Below are positions 50,897-61,110 of a DNA stretch of 64,000 bases, piece by piece. The stretch is from Aphrophora alni (taxonomy: Eukaryota > Arthropoda > Insecta > Hemiptera > Aphrophoridae), in contig OY740770.1 of NCBI GenBank assembly GCA_963513935.1, positions 88,817,413 through 88,881,412 on the forward strand. Direction: 5' to 3'. Position numbers and translations under genes: made by a program. Below the pieces are notes generated by a model, which searched no databases, was not told the origin of the DNA, and was given only the letters and a program-made list of their open reading frames with translations. Numbering within the stretch: position 1 is the first letter of the stretch; every line of letters begins with the position of its first letter.

Positions 50897-52949
50897 CCAT
50901 GCACTTTGGTGTGTATAGAGTTTGTCAAAAAACATAATAAACAAACAGTTATATCAACGGTAAAGCTAATCGTTGTGAGGAGTGAAGCTTATAAATCTAT
51001 AAACTAAGGTTTGGTTGAATGATATTTCACATAAAAAGTCTGTTGAATATATATAATTTTGACCACTTCCTCAATTCAAGTTAGTCGTCATACAAAATTT
51101 ATTATAATTTTATTTACCAATCTCTTTTATTTAAAAATGATAATTTAATAACTCATCGGACCTAAACACAAACGTTTCTTAGAAAAATTCAACATCGGAT
51201 TTTTATTTTACTCTCCGTATATAGGAGAAATACATAATCTCTAAACTCTATCAATGTTGTCAATTTTACGTTATCGCAGTTGTGATAAAGATACATTAGT
51301 CAATACAAAAGATACCATAGTTTTATCTGTCATAATGTTATATTTTTTTAAATGATGGAAAACACAAAACAAATTTTCAATCCATCCAACCGGGCCTTTG
51401 TCTGACCTGTAAAATAAGTATGGCATTTTAAAATATTAGTCAATAGGTATTTCAATCTTTAAGAAAGATCATGTGTTATTCCTTACTATGATAGATTAGA
51501 CGTTTTGTTAAACAATAATTAATAAACCCATGTTATAACTGCAATATTTCTAAGACTAGACACTATTCTCTTAAATATATGTCATGTATGATTGGACACT
51601 ATGCTCCGTAAGTCCACTATACGCTTGATATAAATTTTAAATTATTCAATTGGTAATTATATGAATTGTTTAAAACAAAATTGAATAATTAAGACGAGGA
51701 TTATTTTATAAATTTATTACTTATCGTTACTATAAAATGGTAATTTGTCTTACATTCAATTTTTCTTTCTGTTACTGTACTAAGCTTTGCTTTTATCAAA
51801 AATTTATTTCAAAAAATAAACACAGTTTAATGCATACTCAAAATGGAATAATTTATCTGAAATAATCAGTGTAGATTTATTTCGAATATATATTATATAA
51901 AAAAATATAACATAACAATAATATATTATTAATCTATTGACTATTTTAAACAAAACAAATTTTCAATTATCGTCTTAATTAACATTATTAAAAAAACTGT
52001 ATTAATAATTTTCACATATTTTTATTTTTATATGTTTTTATTTTGGATGGTAAGCTTTCTACATACAATTTTCTAGTCGGTTTTTTTTAACCTCCACTTT
52101 TGACTCTAATTTAATAAAAAAGGGAAGAATCTGCAGTAACACGTAATACATACAATAACTTTAGCAAAATAATTTCTAACAAAAAATAATTCTGGACTAA
52201 CTTAAATAATCAGTGGGAAAAACATATTTCCAAATATATATATATATATAATAATTGACGGTTTTTTTACAAACTAATTTTCAATAGCCTAATCTTGATT
52301 AATTAAAAGTTGTGTATTTTACAATCATTGAAGAGAAAAGGTTTTGGAAAAAGTGTGTATATTTTTATAATAAAAATAATTTGATTAACTCTAAAGCTTT
52401 TACAATAACATAGAGCGTTTATAAAACCCAGGAGATAATGGAGTTTCAAAAGCCATCACGAAAAGCAAACAGTCGCTATTAATCTTCCAAAGTAGATCAA
52501 TCCACTATCTTTAAATTTTTGTTATAACAAGAATAATAATTCTCTTTAAATATAAAAGTAATTAAATTATACATACACTGCGAGAATGTTTTTAATTATA
52601 AAAACATTAGTTTCATGTTTTTATTCCTAGTCGGTGATGTTTCATCTATAAAATACAATATTACTATATTCACAACCCTGGTTTACCCGAAATATGTGTA
52701 TAATGTTTATACTGTCTTATTATAGAAGAAGTTTTATCATTGTAGAATGAAATTAACATACAGTGTTTATTAAAATAATATTTTACGGTTCTCATATTTT
52801 TAATGAAAATAACGGTTTACTACACTCTTGACTGAGCTGTTGAATAAAATATAGGATCAAGTTGTAACAATGTTGCTACAAAAATTTATAATGTAATCAA
52901 ATCTTCAGAATCTACTTTACTTTTTAATGACTAAAGAGTTTGAGTGGAA
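50437..52949. other. No gene seen
   Basis: Unique AT-rich DNA right of the satellite, with one (AT)n tract at 50854-50895. No supported coding frame. Confidence 0.55.
50854..50895. repeat. (AT)n microsatellite
   Basis: A perfect AT run of about 21 units. Confidence 0.95.
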
Positions 52950-53230
52950 TCATTGAATGGATATCTATCGTGAATATGAACGATTTGTGGATGGACAGAT
53001 ATCAGAGATGATTTGTGAATGACTGTAAAGATGGCTGTTTATAGATCAAAATCTCTGTGAAGATGGATGGATGTATTACGGATGTATGGATGGATATTTT
53101 ATGGACGGATGTTTCGACAGACTGTGGATGGATTTTTATGCATGGTTGGCTCTCTGTGGAGGTAGTTGGGTGAAAGTCATTGAGGATGGATGTTTATCGA
53201 TGGTATGTGCTCTGATGATGGATTTTCGTT
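52950..53230. repeat. Degenerate GGATG-rich tandem repeat
   Basis: GATGGAT, GGATGGATG, GGATGTTT and GATGGATTTT recur irregularly over about 280 bases, with roughly 25-45-bp spacing between similar phrases such as TGGATGGAT and ATGGATTTT. It is an old, eroded minisatellite. No coding sense was found. Confidence 0.6.
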
Positions 53231-53610
53231 TAGAGGATTAGTGACAGTTGTGTCACTTTTCTGGACGCTCACAATTTTTTATTATTGGAGTTACTAAAAC
53301 TATTATTAAAGCTTCAATGAATAATTTCATTTCACAAATTGAACGTTTAGTTTCTAACTTAAACCTAAAAATGAGGGCTACATAAAACTTTTCCCAAAAC
53401 GTTACATGGTCCGTCTCACCCGTAGGCTACATGACCATGTGAGATTGACACAATAAAATTTTGTACTGAAATTGTATATAATTAATACAAGTTTTTTGTG
53501 TGACATTATATCCCACCCAAAACAAAAATCACATTTAATTTCATATTTGGAGTAGCTTTCATGAAACCAACGAGAACACCAACTTCACCCAATCTCCTTT
53601 TCTGGCGGTT

Positions 53611-54001
53611 TTATAATAACCCTCCCCAGTCATCTAGTGTGATATCTCCATCTTGGACTAGATCTTTGGATTCATAGCTCTCTCAATGAGAAGATCACTT
53701 TGCAAGAGTTTCCCGGATACAGTCAATTTTCTTTTCCTCCTTAATTTCCTTCAGTTTTTCTATCCTTTCTTGCTCAATTTTATTGCCTTTTCTTGGTTCA
53801 ATACTTTCAGCTGACTTCATTACTTTTGAGATAATCGCTGATTTCAAAGTAAAACGGCTTTTTTCTGTTTAAACCATTGGCATACTTGGACGGAACATAA
53901 ATATCCGTGTACCGCCATGACGTCCTAGCATTCCTGGACTGAAGAGTTCCGTCTTGTGTATTTGCTAGTAGTTTTACGCTTTTCCCACTAGATTGGATCA
54001 C
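53611..54001 (-). pseudogene. Overlapping protein-like minus-strand frames, unrecognised
   Basis: Three successive minus-strand frames have unusually protein-like composition. One (54001-53807) contains SWRYTDIYVPSKYANGLN and FYFEISDYLK. A second (53820-53695) starts MKSAESIEPRKG and is Lys/Glu-rich like a coiled coil. A third, just downstream, contains VQDGDITLDDWGG before a stop at 53611. They could be one decayed gene with two frameshifts. However, the first frame runs across the proposed left end of the piggyBac element (53869), so at least part of it may be chance. The family is unknown and this is a weak call. Confidence 0.3.
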
Positions 54002-54154
54002 TTACTGGAGCGACGGTTGTTTCTCCGTGAATCTGCATTAAATTTACCATTATTTTATTTTGTACCTTGGCTAACCTGGTGTGCGATACTAAAATAATAC
54101 GTAAACCACAACAGGTGTTTAGTTTTGAGGTTGTGTTCGCCGGTCAGTGTAACG

Positions 54155-54346
54155 ATGTCTCGGAAGTGTTTGCGATCTAGTGAGATTGATAGGTATATTG
54201 AAAACTGTGAACTATCTTCAAATGAATCAGATTTTGATGAAGTATTAGATCGAGTGACACTTGAACAGTTTTGCGGTGACGACGAAACAGATAGTGAAAG
54301 TGACATACAAGTGTCAGGGTTGGAGGCGGACGCTAGGCCTACCTAG
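54155..54346 (+). pseudogene. piggyBac transposase N-terminal remnant
   Basis: ATG at 54155 opens a 63-codon frame beginning MSRKCLRSSEIDRYIENCE. It is followed by an acidic, serine-rich region (SSNESDFDEVLDR and CGDDETDSESDIQVSG). Acidic disordered leaders like this precede the catalytic core in piggyBac-family transposases. The Met at 54155 is preferred over the in-frame ATG at 54125 because the upstream ten residues do not fit. The frame ends in TAG at 54344-54346, and the C-terminal part of the family continues at once in the next frame, so the entire catalytic core was deleted. Confidence 0.6.
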
Positions 54347-54599
54347 AGTGGAAATTGATCATATAAATGAAATAATTGAATAGGTTGTTAAAGGGGAAAT
54401 CGGATTATCTCTTGACAGACCGTTCAATTCAAATCCCATGAGGTTTCAAGGGCGACATTTTCCGGAAACAATTAGTCCTAGTGCAGAGAAGAGCTGTAAG
54501 GTGTGCAGTGGTCATGAACTCAGGAAGGAAGTGTGAGTTCAGTGCAAGCAGTGTAAAGTGCCTCGAGGTATACCACACAGTAGTGAAGTATTAGGATGA
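54342..54599 (+). pseudogene. piggyBac transposase C-terminal remnant with Cys-rich domain
   Basis: A plus-strand frame of 86 codons, shifted relative to the N-terminal piece, carries the typical end of a piggyBac transposase. It contains LDRPFNSNPMRFQGRHFPE, then SCKVCSGHELRKE and, after a TGA, VQCKQCKVPRG. The GRHFPE phrase and two C-x2-C knuckles match the family's C-terminal RING/PHD-like zinc domain, which binds the transposon ends. A TAG also interrupts the frame after an EIDHINEIIE stretch. The final cysteines expected after the second knuckle are lost. It is non-functional, and its evident homology is the best proof for the element. Confidence 0.75.
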
Positions 54600-55317
54600 T
54601 TGTTGAAGTGAAAATATGTAAATATTCTATGTATATACTTGTGGAGTTTTGTATAGTGACACTGGTTCTCTAGGCCATAAGGAATCCAATGGTAAGTCTA
54701 AAAATATTGCTCTACTTAGAGGTGATGGATACTGTGATTGCATGCAGGTTTGGTACTGGGTTTTTGTTTGTTTATACCGTAAGTAGCTTATATACGGATT
54801 ATTTATTTTATTTATGGTACAAACATAATTTATATGTTATAACATATTTAGGGTAGATACACAAATACTATTTTACAGTAGAATTATATATTTTATTAAT
54901 ATTATATTAATTAAAAAAATTTTTTTCTATAATTTTATTTATTTATTATTAAAAATTTACTTTTTTGTTGTGTTTATTTTTTAAAATATTTTTTTGGTTA
55001 ATATACATTATAACTGATAATTTCTGAATGTTTCAAGATAATCTAATAATAAATAACAGAGTTAGAGAAGTTTTCATAAAAGTATCTAAATTTTCGAAAA
55101 TAATAGGAATTCCTAGGGGTTGACAGGTAGTAGAAAACCGGCAGGTCAATGGGTTAAGAGAAGGGAAGGGTGATATTTGTTCAACAATAGTAGGGGTAAT
55201 TTTTGATGAGGTGAGGCTAGTAGATATCGGTTTTGAATAGGCTGTATCAGATTGAAATGGGTATTTACATTTATACATCAACCCTAAAATACTAGGAATA
55301 AAGGTTAATTTGGCCCT

Positions 55318-55500
55318 TTATTTTTGATTCTCTGGAGACATCATGTTAGTATTGGGCACTGGTGAACGTACTAGAGAAACCAAAGACAACTTGGTTATTG
55401 GTTATCCCACTATAACGACAGCATTGTAGTCTTGTTTACTGGGTACTGTAAGGGGGAGAGCAGGATCGATTAGGTTGGCGTAGTCTAGTATCACGGTCAT
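55318..55500 (-). pseudogene. Protein-like minus-strand frame with one stop
   Basis: From ATG at 55500 the minus strand reads MTVILDYANLIDPALPLTVP and continues through one in-frame TAA to a stop at 55318-55320, with SLVRSPVPNTNMMSPENQK near the end (61 codons in all). The local GC content is higher than in the surroundings. It lies just outside the right end of the piggyBac element. No family is recognised and chance is not excluded. Confidence 0.25.
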
Positions 55501-56189
55501 ATCAATTGTTACCCTTTATACCCACTTATACCATTTTCTGCATCTGGGAATTTGGTCCATGCAGAACTGGAGTTTTTCAACTGCAGACGGTTATATAGAG
55601 ATTTAAAAAGAATGGTCCAGAGGTTGAAGCAGTATTTGGCGTTCTGAATTAATTTCTATGTTCCGTGTTGACGATGTGTTATATAACACTGTTCAACTGT
55701 ATTTGTTTCTGTTCTCATGTGCTATTCTATATGTGCTGAAATTATTATTGCAAAATAAAAGAAACATTAGCACGGCGTACCGTGATGGCTTCGCTCAAGG
55801 ACTGAACACTGTATTACCTAAGTACCAAAATTCTACTATACTCTCCACATTTAGTAACAAAATAAGAGGGTTCTTCTTAATTCTCCACTGGGTATTATCG
55901 TCAAATTCGTTTAATTATTAATTTTAGTCGTTCGATATAGATTAAAATTTATAGAAGAGTTATTTCTCTTATAAAAAACTCTTACGTTTAAAGTTTTTGC
56001 TTAAATGCACGCGAGTGCGTTTTAACTCTCCCTTCATCTCTCAAATAGACAACACAATACATATTCTAAGTTTGCAATAAATTACATCTTCTGTAACAAA
56101 ATGTCAAAGGAAATGACTACACAAGAAAGAGCAAGAAACAAATATATACGTAAGTTACTGAAAGTAATTAAATTTCATAAAAGGAGAAT

Positions 56190-56260
56190 CCCACATGACA
56201 ACATATAACAAACAGCTTCTTTTGTATAAGTTTCCACGATATTTTCCCTGCAGATTGCGA
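56190..56260 (-). repeat. Conserved motif family, diverged copy
   Basis: The minus strand reads GGGAAAATATCGTGGAAAC, TTATACAAAAGAAGCTG and TATGTTGTCATGTGGGATTC. This keeps the GGAAAT, GAAGTTATA, AAGCT and TCATGT order and resembles 45190-45275. Weak. Confidence 0.35.
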
Positions 56261-57119
56261 AACTTATAACATAAATGGAGACTACGTTATACACATTTAA
56301 ACATGACTGGAGAACAAATATTACATAAACGTACATACAAAATGTACATCTAAGAGTATAAAACTATACATTTCAGGGAAATTATGGAAATTCACTTCGA
56401 AATGTTAACGCTCAGAGAATCCTGTATGTAATTATGAATCTGTCATCAGTTTTCTCCCTTTAAAATTCATTTCACACAATTAAAATTTCTATTAAAAACT
56501 AGGGTATTAGACATACAAATATTTATTTAAAAAATAGAATGTAGGCCTATTATTTCTGCACAATGACATAAATATATTGAACAATCTAACCATAATTCCA
56601 TTCATCTATTACATTTTATACCAATAACTCAAGAACTTACATATTCGGAAATATGACAGCGTATGTGTTTAGGATAGGACAGGTTAGGCCAATTTAGGTT
56701 ATGTATATGAGTTCGTGGGGAATTTAGTAAAATGGTTGTTTACAGTTAATTTTTGAAAATATTTATAACAATCTATATTTTGAGACTATTTACACAGTTA
56801 CCAACACGTCTCATATTGCATAACCGCTCCCCTTATGGTCATATATCACATTCAATTCTAAATAAATTTGTCCTACGAACAAATCAATCACAACGTGTGT
56901 TTGAATAATGTTAGTGTTTTAGTACTTTAATAGACAGGTTGATTAAAAGTTTTAACTATAATGAACTAGCTGTTACCAGCGGCATCGCACGCGAATATTA
57001 AAGATTAAAGGTTTTAGCACAACCTTAATACGCATTTACAGACCTACCGAAACCATGTAAAATAAGTCATATACTCTAGGCTCTTGGATCCAGAGATTTC
57101 GTGATTAGTCAATAGGTTT

Positions 57120-57121
<2 letters not shown>

Positions 57122-57184
<63 letters not shown>
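57122..57184. repeat. (AT)n microsatellite, about 31 units
   Basis: A perfect AT dinucleotide run. Confidence 0.95.
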
Positions 57185-57186
<2 letters not shown>

Positions 57187-58119
57187 CAAACAGAAAACAA
57201 GCTGTTGTGATCTCTCACTTAACAGGAAAAACAATTTATTTTTTTTAGTTTTGATACTTATGACATCCGGAAAAAGTCTTTCAAAATTGTGTTTATATAT
57301 AAATTAAATATAGAGTTTTATTTAAATATATAAATTATATATTTAAATGTTTGTGTCATTTTTACGTTTACTAAAAATGTTTTAATGGTTCCCAACTTTG
57401 TGGAACATTTTACGTAATAACGACCTCAGTGAATTCACTTTTCCAGTTTTAAAATTAAAAAGACATAAAGTATTTGAATAGTCATGTATCAGTTAACTTC
57501 AACATTTTAAAATTTTATTTCATGACTTGAAGAGGCGATGAAGCAAAGATCAAATACTTTCTGAAATAACTATTGTAAATTTTTGAGAAAAGATATATTT
57601 AAAAAAACTACTATATGATTTTGTTAAGAATATCTTTTCTACATTTAATATTTAACGTAAAATCAACAACAGATTCTGGTAAACTATTTTAAAATAAAAT
57701 AGATTTTATGGTTTTGGTAAATACTTTTCACTACACATTCTAATTGTCCCAACAAATTAACTTAAGCCGTATACATCGTTAATAACATTTACTACATTTA
57801 TTTAGTATACTGTTTTATTATTTTCATTGTAGTTGATTTTTTTTAAATTTATTTATTTTTTGATGAAAATACATATGTACTGATAATTTATGAAGTAATA
57901 AAAACAATCAATTAGTTGTATTGAAACATATTGTTTTGTTTATTTGTTTTTGTAGATATGAAAAGGTTCGTTCAATCTTTGTGCATAATAAATTTATAAT
58001 TATTTAATGTCCTATTACTCTTTTAATTATTAAACTAATAATTGTAAAACGTAGAGTATTTCCTTTTAATAAAATATTGCAACAGTTAAAGAAATAGGAT
58101 GTTGAGAAGGAACTCGTTA

Positions 58120-58260
58120 TAAAAGTAATTTAATTTTAGAAGTGCTGTGACTTGACACAATAATAAATTGCAAGCTGCTCCTTAAAATACGGTTTAAATA
58201 ACTTCTTCACTCCTGTCATTTCCTTCGACATTATGATTTATTCAAAATTTACTTAATTTA
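58120..58260 (-). repeat. Conserved motif family, type II copy (minus)
   Basis: The minus strand has TGAATAAATCATAATGTCGA, AGGAAATGACAGGAGTGAAG, AAGTTATTTAAACCG, TTTTAAGGAGCAGCTTGCAA and TTTATTATTGTGTCAAGTCA, matching the type II order in full. It is followed by AGCACTTCT rather than CTCAGCTC. Confidence 0.75.
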
Positions 58261-59041
58261 TACTTCTTAATTTAGAGATAAATGATAAGAGGTGCGCAAT
58301 CCCCTTTAGAAATAAAAGCTAGTGATAGAAATAGCTTTCGTTATTATTATAAATTTTGGAATTCTGACTATTCTAGCAGGTTTAAATTGGACCTTGATGC
58401 TATGAAATGTCCACCCAACCTACCCATACAAATATTTTGGTACCATGTTTTGTCTACCATGAGTATTAATAAATATTCTAGAATTATCAAATTCTCGTTA
58501 TGTTAATGTTTGTATTTAAACTCCATTGTGTGACAAATTCTTTACCCAGAAAATAATATAGATAAAAAGTAATCCTCTTTTTTTAATATGTTAGAATTTA
58601 CTAAATTTAGCAATGTACTGACAACTAAAAATGGGTTAAAAATATGCAGTTAATCATATCAGCACTTTTAATTTTGGCAGTAATATTAACGTGAGATTTT
58701 GTATTATGGCTAAACTAGATTAGGCAAACGTCATATACATAATAATATCTATATTTCAGCCTCTAAGATAAGTTAGCATAAGATGGTGATAGGCAAGTAC
58801 TGAAAGTGTAAAACTTCATATGGTTACATTCTTAAAAGAGATACGACGTACATAGGCTTTGATTTAATTTTCGTTACTTTGACGGTATTTTTATATTACT
58901 CTGATATGAAATTAATATATATTTTGATTAGAGAATATAGTTGGGTGTTTGTGAAATTGTTTCTATACTGGAGGCATTAATGTTAGGGATGCTTTAAACG
59001 ATAACTAGTGGTTAGCTCTTCTTAACCACTTAACCATAACT

Positions 59042-59055
59042 GGGGGGGGGGGGGG
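59042..59055. repeat. G14 homopolymer beside an 8-bp hairpin
   Basis: An uninterrupted G14 is striking in DNA of about 30% GC. Just upstream, AGTGGTTA at 59007-59014 and TAACCACT at 59023-59030 form a perfect stem. Confidence 0.9.
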
Positions 59056-59339
59056 TGGTTGACAAGGCAGTAAACCTATTATAACTTAACTTATTATATC
59101 CTTGTATGAAATAATCTTTCTTGAGTGTAAAAATTAAGTTATGATAAAGGTGAAAAAACCTTAGGTTAGTTTTTTTAGTTTTGTTAGGTTTTGCCAATTT
59201 TTCAAAAACAGGTGATCATTAACAAAAATATTTGTTACCTATCCACATAGTAGGAACTCTCATATAGTCAATATATAATCTGTAGATTGCCTAGTAAATA
59301 ATTAAGACCTACAATATAGTCATTTACACGATATTTTAG

Positions 59340-59701
59340 AGTATATATAGAACAACCAAAATTAAAAACGAAAATGAAATTATAAGAAATTCGAATAATT
59401 ACATTACGATATTTGTTGGAGAGTTGTTTAACAATGGAAGAGAAGTGTTTGATTGGATATTTTTAGACAAGGAATGGTGGTAACCAACAGTGGCAGAGGA
59501 AGAATTGAATATGATTAGAAAAAAATGAGCAAGAGCAAGAATGATCCCAAAACGGAGATTATATAGTGACAGAAAGTTATCATGCCGACATAATAAAGAA
59601 ATAGTCTGTTCTAATAAATCTATGAATTCGAGAATATTTCAGAAACACCCTTTATAAGAAGTGCATTAGAGTTATGGAAGGATATAACATCGCATACGTA
59701 A
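59340..59701 (+). pseudogene. Decayed coding segment, unrecognised family
   Basis: A plus-strand frame runs from 59340 with only two internal stops, TAA at 59481-59483 and TGA at 59526-59528, before TAA at 59655-59657. It then appears to continue one frame over to a TAA at 59699. It reads ITIFVGELFNNGREVFDW, FLDKEWW, VAEEELNMIRKK, ARMIPKRRLYSDRKLSCRH and, after the shift, FIRSALELWKDIT. The composition is protein-like over about 120 codons, unlike nearby DNA. No family is recognised. A transposon or retroelement protein is the likeliest source given the surroundings, but I have no motif to prove it. Confidence 0.45.
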
Positions 59702-60300
59702 GCAAAAAGTTTACGCATGCAAAAAAATATGCAAATAGTCCAAATTAATAACAGGATAAGGAAAAAAAAGACTTTCAGGAACTAAAAAATTGTAGTGGGG
59801 AATGAATTTTTAAAATGCCTAGGGAAATAAACGGAGAGTGATGATATTTAGCTAAGGGAAAGGAACGCTGAGCTGTATATAGTTAGATTAGAAAAAAAAA
59901 CTTTAATACAATTTTAATTATTAGTAAAATATTGATATTAACTGAGATGTGTTATGATAATTATATGGTCTTATAGATTGTTTATGAATAAACGGGATTT
60001 TTTTCGTTTATATTTACCCAAAAGGTAGTACTAATCTCATTAAAATTAATTGATTAATTGAATTTATTTGGAGTTTAAAGGGTCTTTTAAAAGCCAGCAC
60101 TGGCAACGCAAACTAATGGGTTATTGTGCAACTAAAGCCTCCTCATTGTAGCTTTGCAGATTTGTTCCACTTACGAGTGTAAGTAATCCACTAAATACCC
60201 GGTAATTTGTCTCAGTTGTTCACTACCTTGGGTCATTATTGTCCTTTCAGGACTTTATGAAGGAATGTCTTTAAATAATAATTTAGTATAGTTGTACCCC

Positions 60301-60501
60301 TTAAGACTTCCCCATCTTTGCTGGTGTTTTGCATGACCCCACCTTGGTCGGACACACTGATTTACCATTAGCTAGTTCAAGTCCAACAAATTCCGATGAA
60401 GATCTCCTTTTAGCTTGTTTGTTAACATTCTCATAAACTCAACTCCCATTTGTCATGGCACCCAGTGCAAAGTCACCCGGTTTTTGTGTCAATATTTCTG
60501 A
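60301..60501 (-). pseudogene. Decayed coding segment, basic C-terminus
   Basis: A minus-strand frame of 67 codons from 60501 to TAA at 60301-60303 has one internal TGA (60439-60441). It reads ILTQKPGDFALGAMTNGS, the stop, then VYENVNKQAKRRSSSEF, LELANGKSVCPTK and CKTPAKMGKS at the end. The composition is soluble-protein-like and locally GC-richer. It has no recognised domain. It is 600 bp from another decayed segment but on the opposite strand, so the two are probably unrelated or rearranged. Confidence 0.35.
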
Positions 60502-60929
60502 TTAACTACCATTTCAATCGATTTGTAAAGTTAGACCTATATATAAAATTTAACTAAAACTTCAATAGGTATGTTTACTAACAGATTTCAGTAACTAAAT
60601 ATTATAATATAAAATATAATACTATCCGTTTATATGTGAATTGAAAAATACAATTTACGTCAATGTAAATTTTGAATAAATAAAAAAAGGAAAAATAATT
60701 AAAAAAATAAAAATACACTAATCATTATAGTAATAAAACATTTCATCATAGTCTGACAGCTTCTTGTGTTAGCAAATATGGTGATCCAATTATTCGTTTG
60801 AATAATTTCAGTGGGCATTTCACAAATTATCAGCTTTTCAAAAGGGAGACTGAAGTAACTGATGCCATTAAGTACGATATTGTACACCTATTTTCGCTTC
60901 TCTATACATTGTGGAACATAAACTGCGGG

Positions 60930-61110
60930 AATAAATCATACATTCAAAAGGAAATGGCAGCATTGTATATGTTATTTAAACCATCTTTAAGGATCAGATT
61001 GTAATTTATTGTTGTGTCAAGTCTCAGCTCTTAAAATTACTTTTATATCGAATTCCCCTCCCCCTCTCTTCAACAGTTAGAATGTTCAGTTTACAAGATA
61101 TTCGACTTCC
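60930..61110 (+). repeat. Conserved motif family, type II copy
   Basis: It contains ATAAATCATACATTCAAAAG, GGAAATGGCAGCATTGTATA, TTATTTAAACCATCTTTAAG, GATCAGATTGTAATTTATTG, TTGTGTCAAGTCTCAGCTC, a CCCCTCCCC tail and AATGTTCAGTTTACA. It has the same order as 29237-29445 and 40800-41000, here without the rest of the block. Confidence 0.7.

Larger units (their letters stand above)
53869..55157 (+). mobile_element. Internally deleted piggyBac-type element
   Basis: The element is defined by transposase ends at 54155-54599 and by candidate termini. TTAA at 53869-53872 is followed by ACCATTGGCATACTTGG. TTAA at 55154-55157 is preceded by a sequence that reads inward CCCATTGACCTGCCGGT. These share CCATTG and later bases, and each has a CCTAG-ATTCCT-like box about 40-50 bases further in. 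TTAA duplication is the hallmark of piggyBac insertion. The span is about 1.28 kb, well short of the roughly 2.4 kb or more of autonomous elements. The catalytic DDD region is missing. The left end is less certain than the right. Confidence 0.6.
55501..59339. other. No gene seen; motif copies and a microsatellite
   Basis: AT-rich sequence holding two minus-strand copies of the dispersed motif family, an (AT)n tract and a G14 run. The 87-codon frame at 55.66 kb and the 74-codon frame at 58.28 kb have no recognisable motif. Confidence 0.5.

Noticed and set aside
51265..51300. Possible extra motif copy (ACTGCGATAACG on the minus strand)
   Set aside because: Only about 12 bases match and the other boxes are absent or out of order, so it was not counted.
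54125..54154. Alternative upstream ATG for the piggyBac remnant
   Set aside because: It is in frame, but the ten extra residues look like untranslated leader; the MSRKCLR start fits the family better.
57119..57307. 62-codon frame with a YIYIYI stretch
   Set aside because: It is a translation of the (AT)n microsatellite. The same applies to the frame at 50715-50918.
60798..61004. 68-codon plus-strand frame
   Set aside because: It overlaps a copy of the dispersed motif family, and the sister copies at 29237 and 40800 do not keep the frame.
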